A stretch of 64,000 nt of DNA from Lachnospiraceae bacterium (GTDB lineage: Bacteria; Bacillota; Clostridia; Lachnospirales; Lachnospiraceae): the NCBI GenBank assembly GCA_017521605.1, contig JAFXCD010000045.1:248001-312000 (forward strand), read 5' to 3'. The notes beneath the pieces were generated by a model. The model made no database searches. It saw only the letters and a program-made list of their open reading frames with translations, and was not told where the DNA came from. A program made the translations under genes and the position numbers. Positions 38,645-48,627 of this stretch are shown piece by piece. Positions within the stretch are counted from its first letter, which is position 1. Each line of letters starts with the position of its first letter.

Positions 38645-39559
38645 ATGCAGGAATATCATTTTCTCATTAATGAAGAATTAGATGGCGAACGAATTGATAA
38701 GGCATTAAATCTTTTAATTGAATCATTATCCCGAAGCTTTATTGCTAAATTAATAAAAGAGAATCAGGTTATTGTTAATGGCAAGACAGTAAAAGCCAGT
38801 TATTCATTAAGAACAGATGATGAAGTTGTCTTTAGCCTTCCACCTTCCATACAACCGGACATACAACCTGAGAATATTCCTTTGGATATTCTATATGAAG
38901 ACAAGGACGTTATTATAATTAACAAACCAAAAGGAATGGTAGTTCATCCTGCTGCGGGTCATTATAACGGTACCCTCGTCAATGCCTTGATGTATCATTG
39001 TGGGCAGGAATTATCCGGTATTAACGGTGTAATGCGTCCGGGTATAGTACATCGAATAGATATGGATACAACAGGCTCTATTATAGTTTGCAAAAATGAC
39101 AAATCACATAATTGTATTGCTGCTCAATTAAAGGAACATAGTATTACCAGAAAGTATCATGCCATTTGTTATGGAGTCCTTAAAGAAGATGAGGGTACCA
39201 TTAATAAACCAATAGGACGACATCCCAATGAACGCAAAAAGATGGCAGTTAATGAGAAGAATGGTAAAGATGCCATTACTCACTATAAGATATTAAAGCG
39301 TTTTCAGAATTATACTTATATTGAGTGTCAGTTAGAAACCGGCCGTACCCATCAGATTCGTGTTCATATGGCTAGTATTGGTCATCCCTTATTAGGTGAT
39401 GAAATATACGCACCGGGAAGGAAACATCCTTTTCACTTAGAGGGGCAGACTTTACATGCCAAAATTATAGGTTTTATGCATCCCGAGAAAAAAGAGTATA
39501 TAGAACTGGAGGCACCATTACCTGAATATTTTGAAACTTTACTAAATAAGCTTAAGTAA
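38645..39559 (+). CDS. RluA/RluD-family 23S rRNA pseudouridine synthase
   Basis: 304 residues. N-terminal S4 RNA-binding domain (ERIDKALNLLIESLSRSFIAKLIKENQVIVNGK) and pseudouridine synthase domain with the catalytic Asp in PGIVHRIDMDTTGSIIV, plus NKPKGMVVHPAAGH and ETGRTHQIRVHMASIGHPLLGDE. Most like RluD; exact rRNA positions not deducible. Confidence 0.93.
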   Translation: MQEYHFLINEELDGERIDKALNLLIESLSRSFIAKLIKENQVIVNGKTVKASYSLRTDDEVVFSLPPSIQPDIQPENIPLDILYEDKDVIIINKPKGMVVHPAAGHYNGTLVNALMYHCGQELSGINGVMRPGIVHRIDMDTTGSIIVCKNDKSHNCIAAQLKEHSITRKYHAICYGVLKEDEGTINKPIGRHPNERKKMAVNEKNGKDAITHYKILKRFQNYTYIECQLETGRTHQIRVHMASIGHPLLGDEIYAPGRKHPFHLEGQTLHAKIIGFMHPEKKEYIELEAPLPEYFETLLNKLK

Positions 39560-39633
39560 TAAAATTTCTTATTGTCTGAAAATTAAAAATGTTGTATAAT
39601 AAATTAAAGAACAGACAGAAGGGAAGGTTGCTT

Positions 39634-40260
39634 ATGAATACGATTATTACTATTGGAAGACAATTTGGTTCCGGCGGACGCGAAATTGGCGAAAAGGTAG
39701 CTGAACATTTCGGTATCAAATGTTACGACAAGGAGTTATTGACACGCGCTGCTAAAGAAAGTGGCTTTTGTGAGGAAATGATTCAAAACCATGATGAACG
39801 TCCTACCAATTCTTTTCTTTATAATTTAGTCATGGATACTTATTCATTTGGTTATAATGCCTCTTCCTTTGTTGATATGCCCATTAGTCACAAGGTTTTT
39901 CTGGCTCAATTTGATACCATTAAAAGAATTGCAGATGAAGGTCCATGTGTTATCGTAGGTCGTTGTGCAGACTATGCACTGGCGGATAACACTAATTGTC
40001 TACATATTTTCATATATGCTAATGAAGAATGTAAAACCAAACGTATCATGGACAAATACAATTTGAACGAAGCAAAAGCCCGCGAAATGTGTACAAAGAA
40101 GGATAAACAACGACAAAGCTATTATAATTATTATTCTTCAAAGAAATGGGGCAGAGCTGACAGCTATGATCTCTGTATTAACAGTAGCGTACTGGGCATT
40201 GATGGAACTGTAAAGCTTATCATTCAATATATTGAAGATTTTGAAGCAAATAATGAATAA
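39634..40260 (+). CDS. Cytidylate kinase-like family protein
   Basis: About 208 residues from ATG 39634, preceded by GGGAAGG; an in-frame ATG at 39589 adds an unlikely extension. P-loop region IGRQFGSGGREIGEKVAEHFG, then YDKELLTRAAKESGF and a lid with CTKKDKQRQSYYNYYSSKKWG. It belongs to the second Cmk-like family (DUF of cytidylate_kin2 type) found in Clostridia; true nucleotide specificity unproven, as a normal cmk usually exists elsewhere. Confidence 0.85.
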   Translation: MNTIITIGRQFGSGGREIGEKVAEHFGIKCYDKELLTRAAKESGFCEEMIQNHDERPTNSFLYNLVMDTYSFGYNASSFVDMPISHKVFLAQFDTIKRIADEGPCVIVGRCADYALADNTNCLHIFIYANEECKTKRIMDKYNLNEAKAREMCTKKDKQRQSYYNYYSSKKWGRADSYDLCINSSVLGIDGTVKLIIQYIEDFEANNE

Positions 40261-40275
40261 TTTTTGAAAATATTA

Positions 40276-40304
40276 TTGACTTTTAAAAGCACCTCTGTTA
40301 TACT
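40276..40304 (+). promoter_or_regulatory. Promoter of the rplU-prp-rpmA operon
   Basis: TTGACT (40276-40281), 17-bp spacer, TATACT (40299-40304). Good sigma-A match, about 80 bp before rplU. Confidence 0.8.
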
Positions 40305-40385
40305 ATGCGAGTATGCCGCATAACTAGGTATAAGTATGTTTTACATCACCAAAGTTAGCGAGTAAAGCGAATAGGAGGTGCTTTT
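40305..40385 (+). ncRNA. Ribosomal protein L21 leader (candidate)
   Basis: The 5' UTR of rplU in the position and size of the Firmicutes L21 leader, a structured autoregulatory element. It contains paired segments such as TATGC/GCATA and a purine-rich stretch AGCGAGTAAAGCGAATAGGAGG before ATG. The assignment rests on position and general appearance; a covariance model was not run. A complementary 11-mer to the start region lies upstream of the promoter (see findings). Confidence 0.6.
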
Positions 40386-40691
40386 ATGTACGCAATTATT
40401 GCAACAGGTGGAAAACAGTACAAGGTTTCTGAAGGAGACATCATCAAGGTTGAGAAGTTAAATGCAGAAGCTGGTGATACTGTTACTTTTGACCAGGTAA
40501 TCGCAGTAAGTGACGGTGCCCTTAAGGTTGGTGCTGATGTAGCAAAGGCTACTGTAGCTGCAACTGTTATGGAACAGGGTAAGGGTAAGAAGGTTATTGT
40601 ATACAAGTACAAGAGAAAAACCGGTTATCACAAGAAAAATGGTCATAGACAAGCATACACTCAGGTTAAAATTGACAAGATTAATGCTTAA
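40386..40691 (+). CDS. rplU: 50S ribosomal protein L21
   Basis: 101 residues: [18 protein letters not shown] at the N-terminus and [21 protein letters not shown] at the C-terminus, the classical L21 ends. AGGAGGTG site overlaps the leader end. First gene of the L21-Prp-L27 operon. Confidence 0.98.
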   Translation: MYAIIATGGKQYKVSEGDIIKVEKLNAEAGDTVTFDQVIAVSDGALKVGADVAKATVAATVMEQGKGKKVIVYKYKRKTGYHKKNGHRQAYTQVKIDKINA

Positions 40692-40714
40692 TCGTTCTGA
40701 AACAGGACAAAAAT

Positions 40715-41068
40715 ATGACTACAGTTATTATAACTATGAACAACAGTAAACAATATAAAGGATTTATTTGTAGTGGTCATGCGGGATTTGCTAAAAAAAC
40801 TTTGTTTTTCAAGCAACCGGATATCCTATGTTCATCCATTTCTACTTTGGTGATTAATACCATCAACTGTTTAGAACTAATTGCAGGTGAGCAGGCAAAC
40901 ATGACTTATGAAACTGATGATTCATTGGCTCATATCAATTGCCAGTTCAATGAACCGGTTATCAATGAGAAATCCATTGTTTTACTGGATGCCATGGTAC
41001 TTGGCTTAACTGAGTTAAGTAAGGAGTATGGCAATGAGTATCTTCAAGTAAAATTCGAGGAGGTGTAA
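40715..41068 (+). CDS. prp: Ribosomal-processing cysteine protease Prp
   Basis: 117 residues. Catalytic dyad visible as His in [12 protein letters not shown] and Cys in [10 protein letters not shown]. Prp removes the N-terminal extension of L27 in Firmicutes; its substrate is encoded 4 bp downstream with exactly such an extension. Conserved YsxB position between rplU and rpmA. Confidence 0.95.
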   Translation: MTTVIITMNNSKQYKGFICSGHAGFAKKTLFFKQPDILCSSISTLVINTINCLELIAGEQANMTYETDDSLAHINCQFNEPVINEKSIVLLDAMVLGLTELSKEYGNEYLQVKFEEV

Positions 41069-41072
41069 AACC

Positions 41073-41357
41073 ATGTTAAATATGAACCTTCAATTCTTCG
41101 CTCATAAGAAAGGTGTTGGTTCTACCAAGAACGGTAGAGACTCTGAATCTAAGAGATTGGGCGCAAAGAGAGCTGACGGACAATTCGTAAAGGCAGGAAA
41201 CATTCTGTACAGACAGCGTGGAACTAAGATTCATCCCGGAGTTAATGTTGGTATCGGTGGTGATGATACATTATTTGCATTAGTTGATGGTGTTCTTAGA
41301 TTTGAAAGAAAAGGAAGAGACAAGAAACAGGCTTCCGTATATCCTGTAGAGCAGTAA
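41073..41357 (+). CDS. rpmA: 50S ribosomal protein L27, with Prp-cleaved N-terminal extension
   Basis: 94 residues. The start [21 protein letters not shown] carries the LNMNLQFFA extension cut by Prp just before HKKG, exposing the mature N-terminus that reaches the peptidyl-transferase centre. The remainder ([23 protein letters not shown]) is standard L27. AGGAGGTG upstream. Confidence 0.98.
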   Translation: MLNMNLQFFAHKKGVGSTKNGRDSESKRLGAKRADGQFVKAGNILYRQRGTKIHPGVNVGIGGDDTLFALVDGVLRFERKGRDKKQASVYPVEQ

Positions 41358-41368
41358 TGCGAATTTAC

Positions 41369-42743
<1,375 letters not shown>

Positions 42744-42757
42744 GAGGATACTGTATT

Positions 42758-43048
42758 ATGACAAGTAAACAAAGAGCTTATTTAATGAGTCTTGCTAGTA
42801 ATTTAAATCCAATTTTTCAAATTGGGAAAAGCAGTCTGACTCCGGAATTAACAGAAGCTATCGGCGAAGCATTCAATAATCGTGAATTAATCAAAATTGC
42901 GGTTTTAAAAAATTGTTTTGATGATCCCAGAGAAATTGCACAAATTGTTGCTGAACGTACACATTCGCAGGTCATTCAGGTTATTGGTAAAAAGATAGTT
43001 TTATACAAGCCCGATAAGGACAAGCCACAGATTAAATTACCCGAATAA
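42758..43048 (+). CDS. yhbY: YhbY/CRS1-type RNA-binding protein
   Basis: 96 residues with the CRM fold: LTSKQRAYL-like start, NLNPIFQIGKSSLTPELTEAI and IGKKIVLYK. Associates with pre-ribosomal particles in other bacteria. AGGAGG before ATG. Part of the obgE-yhbY-nadD-yqeK-rsfS run. Confidence 0.92.
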   Translation: MTSKQRAYLMSLASNLNPIFQIGKSSLTPELTEAIGEAFNNRELIKIAVLKNCFDDPREIAQIVAERTHSQVIQVIGKKIVLYKPDKDKPQIKLPE

Positions 43049-43075
43049 CTGCATTTTTCTATAAAAGGAGTTTGT

Positions 43076-43702
43076 ATGGAGCTGCTAAATTGTAAACGAA
43101 TTGGTATATTAGGAGGAACTTTTAATCCTGTTCATATTGGACATCTATTTATGGCCGAACATGCCAGAACAGAAATGAATCTTGATATGATTATGTTCAT
43201 TCCTACAGGTGTTCCTTATATGAAAAACAATAGAGAGATATTACCATCCCATATTCGAATGGAAATGTTAGAAATGAGCATCACTTCAAATCCATTTTTT
43301 GTCACCTCAGATATGGAAATCAAACGGGAAGGTAATACTTACACCTATGAAACTCTTGAAGAATTAAAGCGCTTATATCCTGAAGCAGAATTGTTTTTTC
43401 TTGTAGGTGCAGATTGTTTATTTACCATCCATAAATGGTATCAACCTCAACGTATTTTTAATAAATGTACCTTATTGGCAGCAAACAGAAACGACTTTCC
43501 TCAAAATGAGTTAAATTTACAAAAGCAGCATTTAGAAAAACAATTTCATGCAAAAGTTGAATTGTTAAATATTCCGCAAATGGATATATCATCTACGAAA
43601 GTCAGAGAAAATATAAAAGAGGGTAAAAGTATACGATATCTAGTCACTGACAGTGTTCATGATTATATACTCCAAAATAATTATTATCAGGAAGAAATGT
43701 AG
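43076..43702 (+). CDS. nadD: Nicotinate-nucleotide adenylyltransferase
   Basis: 208 residues. Nucleotidyltransferase motifs GILGGTFNPVHIGHLFMAEHA and ISSTKVRENIKEGKSIRYLV. Forms deamido-NAD from NaMN and ATP. AAAGGAG precedes ATG. Repeat copy B begins two bases after its stop. Confidence 0.95.
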   Translation: MELLNCKRIGILGGTFNPVHIGHLFMAEHARTEMNLDMIMFIPTGVPYMKNNREILPSHIRMEMLEMSITSNPFFVTSDMEIKREGNTYTYETLEELKRLYPEAELFFLVGADCLFTIHKWYQPQRIFNKCTLLAANRNDFPQNELNLQKQHLEKQFHAKVELLNIPQMDISSTKVRENIKEGKSIRYLVTDSVHDYILQNNYYQEEM

Positions 43703-43704
43703 TG

Positions 43705-43779
43705 TGAAAAATCAGAGATTTTTCACTTTCTATTTGATCAGTAACACAAGCGTTGCTTGTGTTATGCAAGGGGTGTAAT
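43705..43779 (+). repeat. Intergenic repeat copy B, ending in the yqeK ribosome site
   Basis: 75 bp filling almost the whole nadD-yqeK gap. Hairpin 1 TGAAAAATCAGAGATTTTTCA; hairpin 2 AACACAAGC-GTT-GCTTGTGTT (9 bp, perfect); then TATGCAAGGGGTGTAAT directly before ATG. Same layout as 35632-35705. One stem position changes T-A to C-G between copies. Confidence 0.75.
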
Positions 43780-44355
43780 ATGATTAAATCATCTGAAATT
43801 GATAAAATTCAAGAAGATATGGCAGATGCACTTGATGATAAACGTTTTATGCACACTTTGGGAGTTGCTTATACTGCCGCCGCACTTGCCATGCGTTATG
43901 AGATAGATATGAATACAGCTTATGTAACCGGATTACTGCATGATTGTGCAAAATGTATCAGTGATAAGAAAAAGTTATCTATCTGTAAAAAGAATCATAT
44001 TCCTGTTTCAGAAACAGAGCAACAGAATCCCTCTTTATTACATGCTAAAGTAGGGGCTTTTCTGGCAGAGGACAAATATGATATAGCAGATAAGTCAATT
44101 ATTGATGCCATTGCATATCATACAACCGGTCGGCCTAACATGTCTGATTTAGAGCAAATCATTTATATTGCGGACTATATTGAACCCGGTAGAAACAAGG
44201 CTCCCAATCTGGATGAAATACGTCACATGGCTTTTATTGATAAAGAACAGGCATTAATCAAAATATTGGAAGACAGTTTATTCTATTTAAATGATTCCAA
44301 CCAAGAAGTTGATTTAATCACACAACAAACCTATGAATATTATAAAAATAAATAA
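43780..44355 (+). CDS. yqeK: YqeK-family HD-domain diadenosine tetraphosphatase
   Basis: About 191 residues from ATG 43780, with AAGGGG 8 bp upstream supplied by the repeat. HD motifs: HTLGVAYTAAALA (first His), TGLLHDCAKCI (HD), LLHAKVGAFLAEDKY and IAYHTTGRPNMSDLEQIIYIADYIEPGR. Known members hydrolyse Ap4A symmetrically. Standard place between nadD and rsfS. Confidence 0.93.
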   Translation: MIKSSEIDKIQEDMADALDDKRFMHTLGVAYTAAALAMRYEIDMNTAYVTGLLHDCAKCISDKKKLSICKKNHIPVSETEQQNPSLLHAKVGAFLAEDKYDIADKSIIDAIAYHTTGRPNMSDLEQIIYIADYIEPGRNKAPNLDEIRHMAFIDKEQALIKILEDSLFYLNDSNQEVDLITQQTYEYYKNK

Positions 44356-44367
44356 AAGGAGATAAAT

Positions 44368-44721
44368 ATGAACGAAAAATCATTGAATATGGCCAAATTG
44401 GCAATAGCTGCTTTAGAAGATAAGAAAGCTGAAGATATAAAGATTATTGATATTAGTGAAGTTTCTGTACTCGCTGATTATTTCATCATAGCAGGCGGTA
44501 ATAATCATAGCCAGATACAGGCTTTATGCAACAATGTAGAAGAGAAACTTGGAAAAGCAGGATATTCTGTAAAGCAGGTTGAAGGTTATGACACTGCAAA
44601 CTGGATCTTAATGGATTTCGGTGATGTGATAATCCATATTTTTGATAAAGAAAACCGCCTACTATATGATTTAGAAAGAATCTGGCGTGATGGAAAGTTG
44701 ATTGAGAAAGAAAATTTCTAA
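44368..44721 (+). CDS. rsfS: Ribosome silencing factor RsfS
   Basis: 117 residues: AIAALEDKKAEDIKIIDISEVSVLADYFIIAGGNNHSQIQALCNNVEEKL, then GYDTANWILMDFGDVIIHIFDKENRLLYDLERIW. Binds L14 and blocks subunit joining in poor nutrient states. AAGGAG upstream. End of the ribosome block. Confidence 0.95.
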   Translation: MNEKSLNMAKLAIAALEDKKAEDIKIIDISEVSVLADYFIIAGGNNHSQIQALCNNVEEKLGKAGYSVKQVEGYDTANWILMDFGDVIIHIFDKENRLLYDLERIWRDGKLIEKENF

Positions 44722-45097
44722 TGCTGAAACATCTAATACGTTAAAAGCAGTATATGCTCTCCAGAATATTCTTGCAGTTTGTGATATTAGTGTTCTTAGA
44801 GTTGTAACCGTTATTGTTGATGCAGATACAAAGGATGCTTATATAGTAAATAGTTATTTTGTTACTTTAGATATCGAAACGATAAACAAAATTGACAAAT
44901 AAGAAGCAATAGAAATCACAAAGAAAGAATACAAAGTTAATAATATACAAAAAGCAGATTTCGTAATATATAATGATTCTTTTAAGGGAAATGTTTTAGT
45001 CTGGTATATTGAAACGGATAGTTTTGAGGCTCCGTCTTTATATATGGATGCAAATACCGGTAATATTTTATATGTTGATGCACCCATTATAGACTAA
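44702..45097 (+). pseudogene. Decayed PepSY/lipoprotein-like gene with in-frame TAA
   Basis: One frame reads on both sides of a TAA at 44900-44902. Before it: SNTLKAVYALQNILAVC and VVTVIVDADTKDAYIVNSYF; after it: EAIEITKKEYKVNNIQKADF, VLVWYIETDSF and YMDANTGNILYVDAPIID, a typical PepSY-like ending, then TAA 45095-45097. There is no convincing start (TTG 44702 lies within rsfS), no ribosome site and no signal sequence, so the 5' part is lost as well. Conservative reading: relic of a secreted PepSY-type protein. Confidence 0.65.
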
Positions 45098-45101
45098 AAT
45101 A

Positions 45102-45137
45102 ATGTAAAAAGAGGAGCTAAGGCTCCTCTTTTTACAT
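45102..45137. terminator. Bidirectional terminator hairpin
   Basis: Perfect 16-bp stem (45102-45117 with 45122-45137) with loop TAAG; A-rich on the left and T-rich on the right, so it can act on both strands. The DUF378 stop codon on the minus strand lies in it. Confidence 0.93.
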
Positions 45138-45344
45138 AGATTCAACTCGGTCATTATTCATATAAAAAGTAATAAGATATAAACCACTTAATCCCACAAG
45201 CGCATATACTATTCTGGATAACCATGACATATCTCCAAAAATAAATGCCACTAAATCAAAGCGGAATAACCCAATTAATCCCCAATTTACAGCACCAATA
45301 ATTGCTATTGTAAGTGCTGTGTAATCAATATATTTATTACCCAT
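45132..45344 (-). CDS. DUF378 small membrane protein
   Basis: 70 residues with two hydrophobic segments and the family core ALTIAIIGAVNWGLIGLFRFDLVAFIFG, followed by SRIVYALVGLSGLYLI. AGGTAAAT-type site upstream. DUF378 (YuzA-like) proteins are small, widespread and uncharacterised membrane proteins. Lies downstream of lexA on the same strand. Confidence 0.92.
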   Translation of the reverse strand: MGNKYIDYTALTIAIIGAVNWGLIGLFRFDLVAFIFGDMSWLSRIVYALVGLSGLYLITFYMNNDRVESM

Positions 45345-45427
45345 GATTTACCTCCAATCTCTATAAAAGCTTTTGAAATCAATAATAGTATAACCATGGT
45401 ATAATCAAATATTCATTATGTACAAAA

Positions 45428-46045
45428 TTAACGATAGAATCGAAAAACACCGAATACTTTTCCAACAATCGTACAATCATCTACAATAATTGGATCCATC
45501 TCATCATTTTCCGGTTGCAAACGAATATGTCCATTTTCTTTATAAAAAGTTTTTACAGTAGCACCATCTTCAATCATTGCAACAACCATATCACCATTAT
45601 TGGCAGTTGAACAGCTATTTACAAAAATACGATCGCCACTGAAAATACCGGCATTAATCATAGAATCACCACGTACCTTAAGTATAAATGATTCTCCTTT
45701 TGGTACCATATCTGCAGGAACAGGGAAGTAATCTTCGATATTTTCTTCAGCAAGAATAGGCTGACCTGCTGCAACGTTTCCAATAACAGGTAAGCTTACC
45801 ATTTCTGTACGAACAATCTGAAAACTATCATCACAGATTTCGATAGCACGAGGTTTGGTAGGGTCGCGCTTAATATATCCGTTTTTTTCTAATGTTTCAA
45901 GATGAGAATGTACGGAAGAAGTTGACTTTAAATTAACTGTTTCACCAATCTCTCGAACAGTTGGGGGATACCCCTTCTTTAATATTTCATCCTTTATATA
46001 ATCAAGAATCTGCTGCTGTTTTGCTGTAATTTTACCATAAGCCAT
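45428..46045 (-). CDS. lexA: LexA repressor
   Basis: 205 residues from ATG at 46045 ([17 protein letters not shown]), with GGAGG ten bases upstream; a longer in-frame start at 46087 would cover the ribosome site. N-terminal winged helix-turn-helix ([34 protein letters not shown]). The autoproteolysis domain contains the cleavage site Ala-Gly in GNVAAGQPI, the serine in [11 protein letters not shown] and the lysine in [10 protein letters not shown]. RecA-stimulated self-cleavage induces the SOS genes. Divergent from the LysM division inhibitor and sharing its SOS-box region. Confidence 0.97.
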   Translation of the reverse strand: MAYGKITAKQQQILDYIKDEILKKGYPPTVREIGETVNLKSTSSVHSHLETLEKNGYIKRDPTKPRAIEICDDSFQIVRTEMVSLPVIGNVAAGQPILAEENIEDYFPVPADMVPKGESFILKVRGDSMINAGIFSGDRIFVNSCSTANNGDMVVAMIEDGATVKTFYKENGHIRLQPENDEMDPIIVDDCTIVGKVFGVFRFYR

Positions 46046-46152
46046 ATGATTTATACCTCCATAAACTACGAATTTATATCTATACAAACCAAGTATATCA
46101 TATAAAAATCAAAAAAGCAAACATATATTCCAAAAATATGTTCGATTTTGTA

Positions 46153-46218
46153 TTGACAAACGAATGTTTGTTCTATATAATAGCATTAACAAGAACAAAT
46201 GTTCCGAACAATTATTCG
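46153..46218 (+). promoter_or_regulatory. SOS promoter with three LexA boxes
   Basis: Near-ideal promoter TTGACA (46153-46158), 17 bp, TATAAT (46176-46181). Boxes on the Gram-positive pattern CGAAC-N4-GTTCG: CGAATGTTTGTTCT inside the spacer (46161-46174), AGAACAAATGTTCC (46192-46205) and CGAACAATTATTCG (46205-46218). LexA bound here would cover the promoter and the start of the transcript of the 46234 gene. The region also serves lexA on the other strand. Confidence 0.88.
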
Positions 46219-46233
46219 AACTAGGAGGTTTTT

Positions 46234-46614
46234 ATGAATATATCTATTTATCCTATGACAAAAAGAGAATTATTAATATATAAGAAGCAATTACAGCATA
46301 AAAAAATTTTAAGAAGACGGATTGCTATTTGCACACTAAGCTTATTACTGATTTTTTTGTTCGTTCTAAGTTTTAATAATATGGTCCAGGCAACTGAAGA
46401 ACTTCCCGAAACTACATATAAGTATTTTACATACTACACTGTTGATAAAGGCGATACTTTATGGAGTATGGCAGAAGAGTATATTGACTATGAATTTTAT
46501 GATAGTATTCATGAATATGTTGAAGAAGTAAAAGAGATAAATCATATGTGTAATGATATCATTCTTGTAGGAGAAACAATTGTTATACCATACTTTTCAA
46601 ATATATATCAATAA
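46234..46614 (+). CDS. YneA-like SOS cell-division suppressor with LysM domain
   Basis: 126 residues: basic N-terminus, one membrane helix (IAICTLSLLLIFLFVLSF, about 31-48) and an extracytoplasmic LysM domain (YYTVDKGDTLWSMAEEYIDYE through ILVGETIVIPY). Same architecture, size and divergent position to lexA as Bacillus YneA, which halts division during DNA damage. AGGAGG at 46223-46228. Expression should be LexA controlled. Confidence 0.9.
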   Translation: MNISIYPMTKRELLIYKKQLQHKKILRRRIAICTLSLLLIFLFVLSFNNMVQATEELPETTYKYFTYYTVDKGDTLWSMAEEYIDYEFYDSIHEYVEEVKEINHMCNDIILVGETIVIPYFSNIYQ

Positions 46615-46620
46615 CAAAGA

Positions 46621-46652
46621 AGAACCCGTAAGATTCCTTCGGGTCCTTTTTA
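46621..46652 (+). terminator. Terminator after the yneA-like gene
   Basis: ACCCG / CGGGT stem with outer pairs, loop TAAGATTCCTT, then TTTTT. Also close to the 3' end of the convergent recombinase gene. Confidence 0.75.
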
Positions 46653-46656
46653 ATCA

Positions 46657-47715
46657 TTATTTTTCACGTAACTTCACTTTATTGGCCGCCATTCTTCGGT
46701 GCATATCTGCCTGAGCTGCATAGTGCTTACGGGTTGTATTTACATCATTATGTCCTAACACATCTGCAACCAGGTAAATATCTTCTGTTTCCTGATATAA
46801 TGATGTACCATAAGTACTTCTTAGTTTGTGAGGTGTGATTTTCTTTAAAGTGGTAACTTTTGAAGCATACTTTTTTACTAGATTTTCCACTGAACGCACA
46901 GCGATTCTACGATTTTGCAATGAAAGAAATAAAGCATTTTCATGACCTTCCTGCGGAACAATATATTCACGTTCTTCAAAATAATCTAACAATGCGATTT
47001 CAACTTCTTCACCAAAATATACTACCGCTTCCTTTCCACCTTTTCTTAAGATTCGAATACCATTAACTTCAAAATCCACATCATTTAGGTCTAACCCTAC
47101 GCATTCAGACACTCGTATTCCTGTCCCAAGCAGGAGAGTAAGAAGTGCCAAATCCCGTGTTTTCGTTTTTTCATGGAACTGTGCTTCCTTCTTTGTTAAT
47201 TTATCACCATTTTCTACCAAATCCAGTAATGTGGCAACTTCATTTGGCTCTAAGCGTATAATATCATGCTCATGTTGTTTCGGTACCGGTACCAGAGAAG
47301 CCGGATTAGTTTTTATCTTTTCGTTTTCATAAAAATATTTATAGAAGCTTCTTAATGATGAAATTTTACGTTTTTTACCTCGTTCTTCATTTGTTATTTC
47401 CTTACCATCCTTAGAATAGTAGCTCATAAAGTCCAGATATTCCAAAATATCATCCCTGGTAATCTGATCTAATAGTTCTATATTATAATCTGTTATTGGC
47501 TGTTTGGCACATATTGGATTATTTTCATGCAAAAATTCAAAAAAAATGCGCAGATCATACGCATAAGCCAGTCTGGTACGTGTTGAAGTATATTCTGTAA
47601 TTCCTCTAATATAATCCTTACAAAAAAGAGGGAGAGTATCCAAAATATCTCTTAAACGAACTATATTATTCCTATTTTGTTCTTCATGATAACTCAACTG
47701 TTTATTTGTTGCCAA
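46657..47715 (-). CDS. Tyrosine recombinase, XerS-like
   Basis: 352 residues, size of XerS. An N-terminal SAM-like DNA-binding domain (about 30-170) is followed by a catalytic domain with Arg in LLLGTGIRVSECVGLDL, Lys in the ILRKGGKEAVVYF hairpin, HKLRSTYGTSLY (His-x-x-Arg), LGHNDVNTTRKHY (His and the nucleophile Tyr). No integrase-type N-terminal arm, no phage genes beside it and a housekeeping neighbour, so chromosome-dimer resolution is likelier than an integrated element. Its start overlaps the TtcA-like gene end by 14 bp. Confidence 0.85.
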   Translation of the reverse strand: MATNKQLSYHEEQNRNNIVRLRDILDTLPLFCKDYIRGITEYTSTRTRLAYAYDLRIFFEFLHENNPICAKQPITDYNIELLDQITRDDILEYLDFMSYYSKDGKEITNEERGKKRKISSLRSFYKYFYENEKIKTNPASLVPVPKQHEHDIIRLEPNEVATLLDLVENGDKLTKKEAQFHEKTKTRDLALLTLLLGTGIRVSECVGLDLNDVDFEVNGIRILRKGGKEAVVYFGEEVEIALLDYFEEREYIVPQEGHENALFLSLQNRRIAVRSVENLVKKYASKVTTLKKITPHKLRSTYGTSLYQETEDIYLVADVLGHNDVNTTRKHYAAQADMHRRMAANKVKLREK

Positions 47716-48433
47716 AATATTCGGTCCATCCTTTCAAATTGCCTGTTTGAATAGCAGTAAACATTCTTTCTTTAACACCCGGATTCTCCAGATTTAATTT
47801 CCGGAGTAATTGCTTTATATATTCCCTTTTAGTATTACCATCAGCAGGGCAGGGACTTTTAACTATAGGTACATCATATTTATTTATAAAACCAATCACA
47901 TCTGCTTCATTCATATACATTAAAGGCCGAATAACCGTTAAATTCATTCTATCTAAATAGGTTACAGGAGAGAATGTATGAAAACGTCCTTCAAAAATCA
48001 ATGACATTAACATTGTTTCTACTACATCATCTTTATGATGAGCATATGCCACCTTATTACATCCTGCTGATTTAATTGCATCATTTAATGCGCCTTTACG
48101 CATTTTGGCACAAAGTGAACAAGGATTACTTTCTTTTCGGTCTTCAAATATAATCTTAGCAATCTCCGTAGAAACAATAGTATATTCAACCTGCAATTCT
48201 TCACATATTTCTTTAATCTTGTCCAAATTAAGATTTTGAAAACCCAAATCCACAGTCACAGCTTGAATTTCAAATCTCTTAGGATAAAAACGTTTTAATC
48301 CGTGCAAAGCATAAAGCATTGTCAACGAATCTTTGCCACCGGATATGCCTATAGCAATTTTATCGCCTTCTTCAATCATATGATAATCGTCAACTGCACG
48401 ACGAACATAGCTCATTACCTGTTGTAGTTTCAT
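47702..48433 (-). CDS. TtcA/TilS-type PP-loop ATPase (tRNA thiolation)
   Basis: 243 residues. PP-loop IAIGISGGKDSLTMLYAL (SGGKDS at about 31-36), the iron-sulfur pair in NPCSLCAKMRKGAL and the AHHKDDVVETMLMSL motif. Matches TtcA, which makes 2-thiocytidine at position 32 of tRNA; other thiolases of this group are possible. AGGTAAGG precedes ATG at 48433. Starts the two-gene operon with the recombinase. The 194-bp gap to the divergent 48628 gene is AT-rich and must hold both promoters. Confidence 0.88.
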   Translation of the reverse strand: MKLQQVMSYVRRAVDDYHMIEEGDKIAIGISGGKDSLTMLYALHGLKRFYPKRFEIQAVTVDLGFQNLNLDKIKEICEELQVEYTIVSTEIAKIIFEDRKESNPCSLCAKMRKGALNDAIKSAGCNKVAYAHHKDDVVETMLMSLIFEGRFHTFSPVTYLDRMNLTVIRPLMYMNEADVIGFINKYDVPIVKSPCPADGNTKREYIKQLLRKLNLENPGVKERMFTAIQTGNLKGWTEYFGNK

Positions 48434-48627
48434 ACCTTACCTCTTTTTACTTTATAATATTATTATAAACCCTATTATTTTCAAACGCAATGCAAGTCCA
48501 ATATATTAATTCTTTTTTTGTAAAAAAATTAATCAAAAATTAACCAAAATGGACTTGTTATATGTATTTATTGAGTGTATGATATTCTTATAGTTTTACA
48601 ATTATAATAAAGTGAGGGTACGTAAAT

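Noticed and set aside
46657-47715. Phage or ICE integrase
   Set aside because: The tyrosine recombinase has XerS-like length and housekeeping neighbours. No att-like duplication, excisionase or phage genes were seen nearby.
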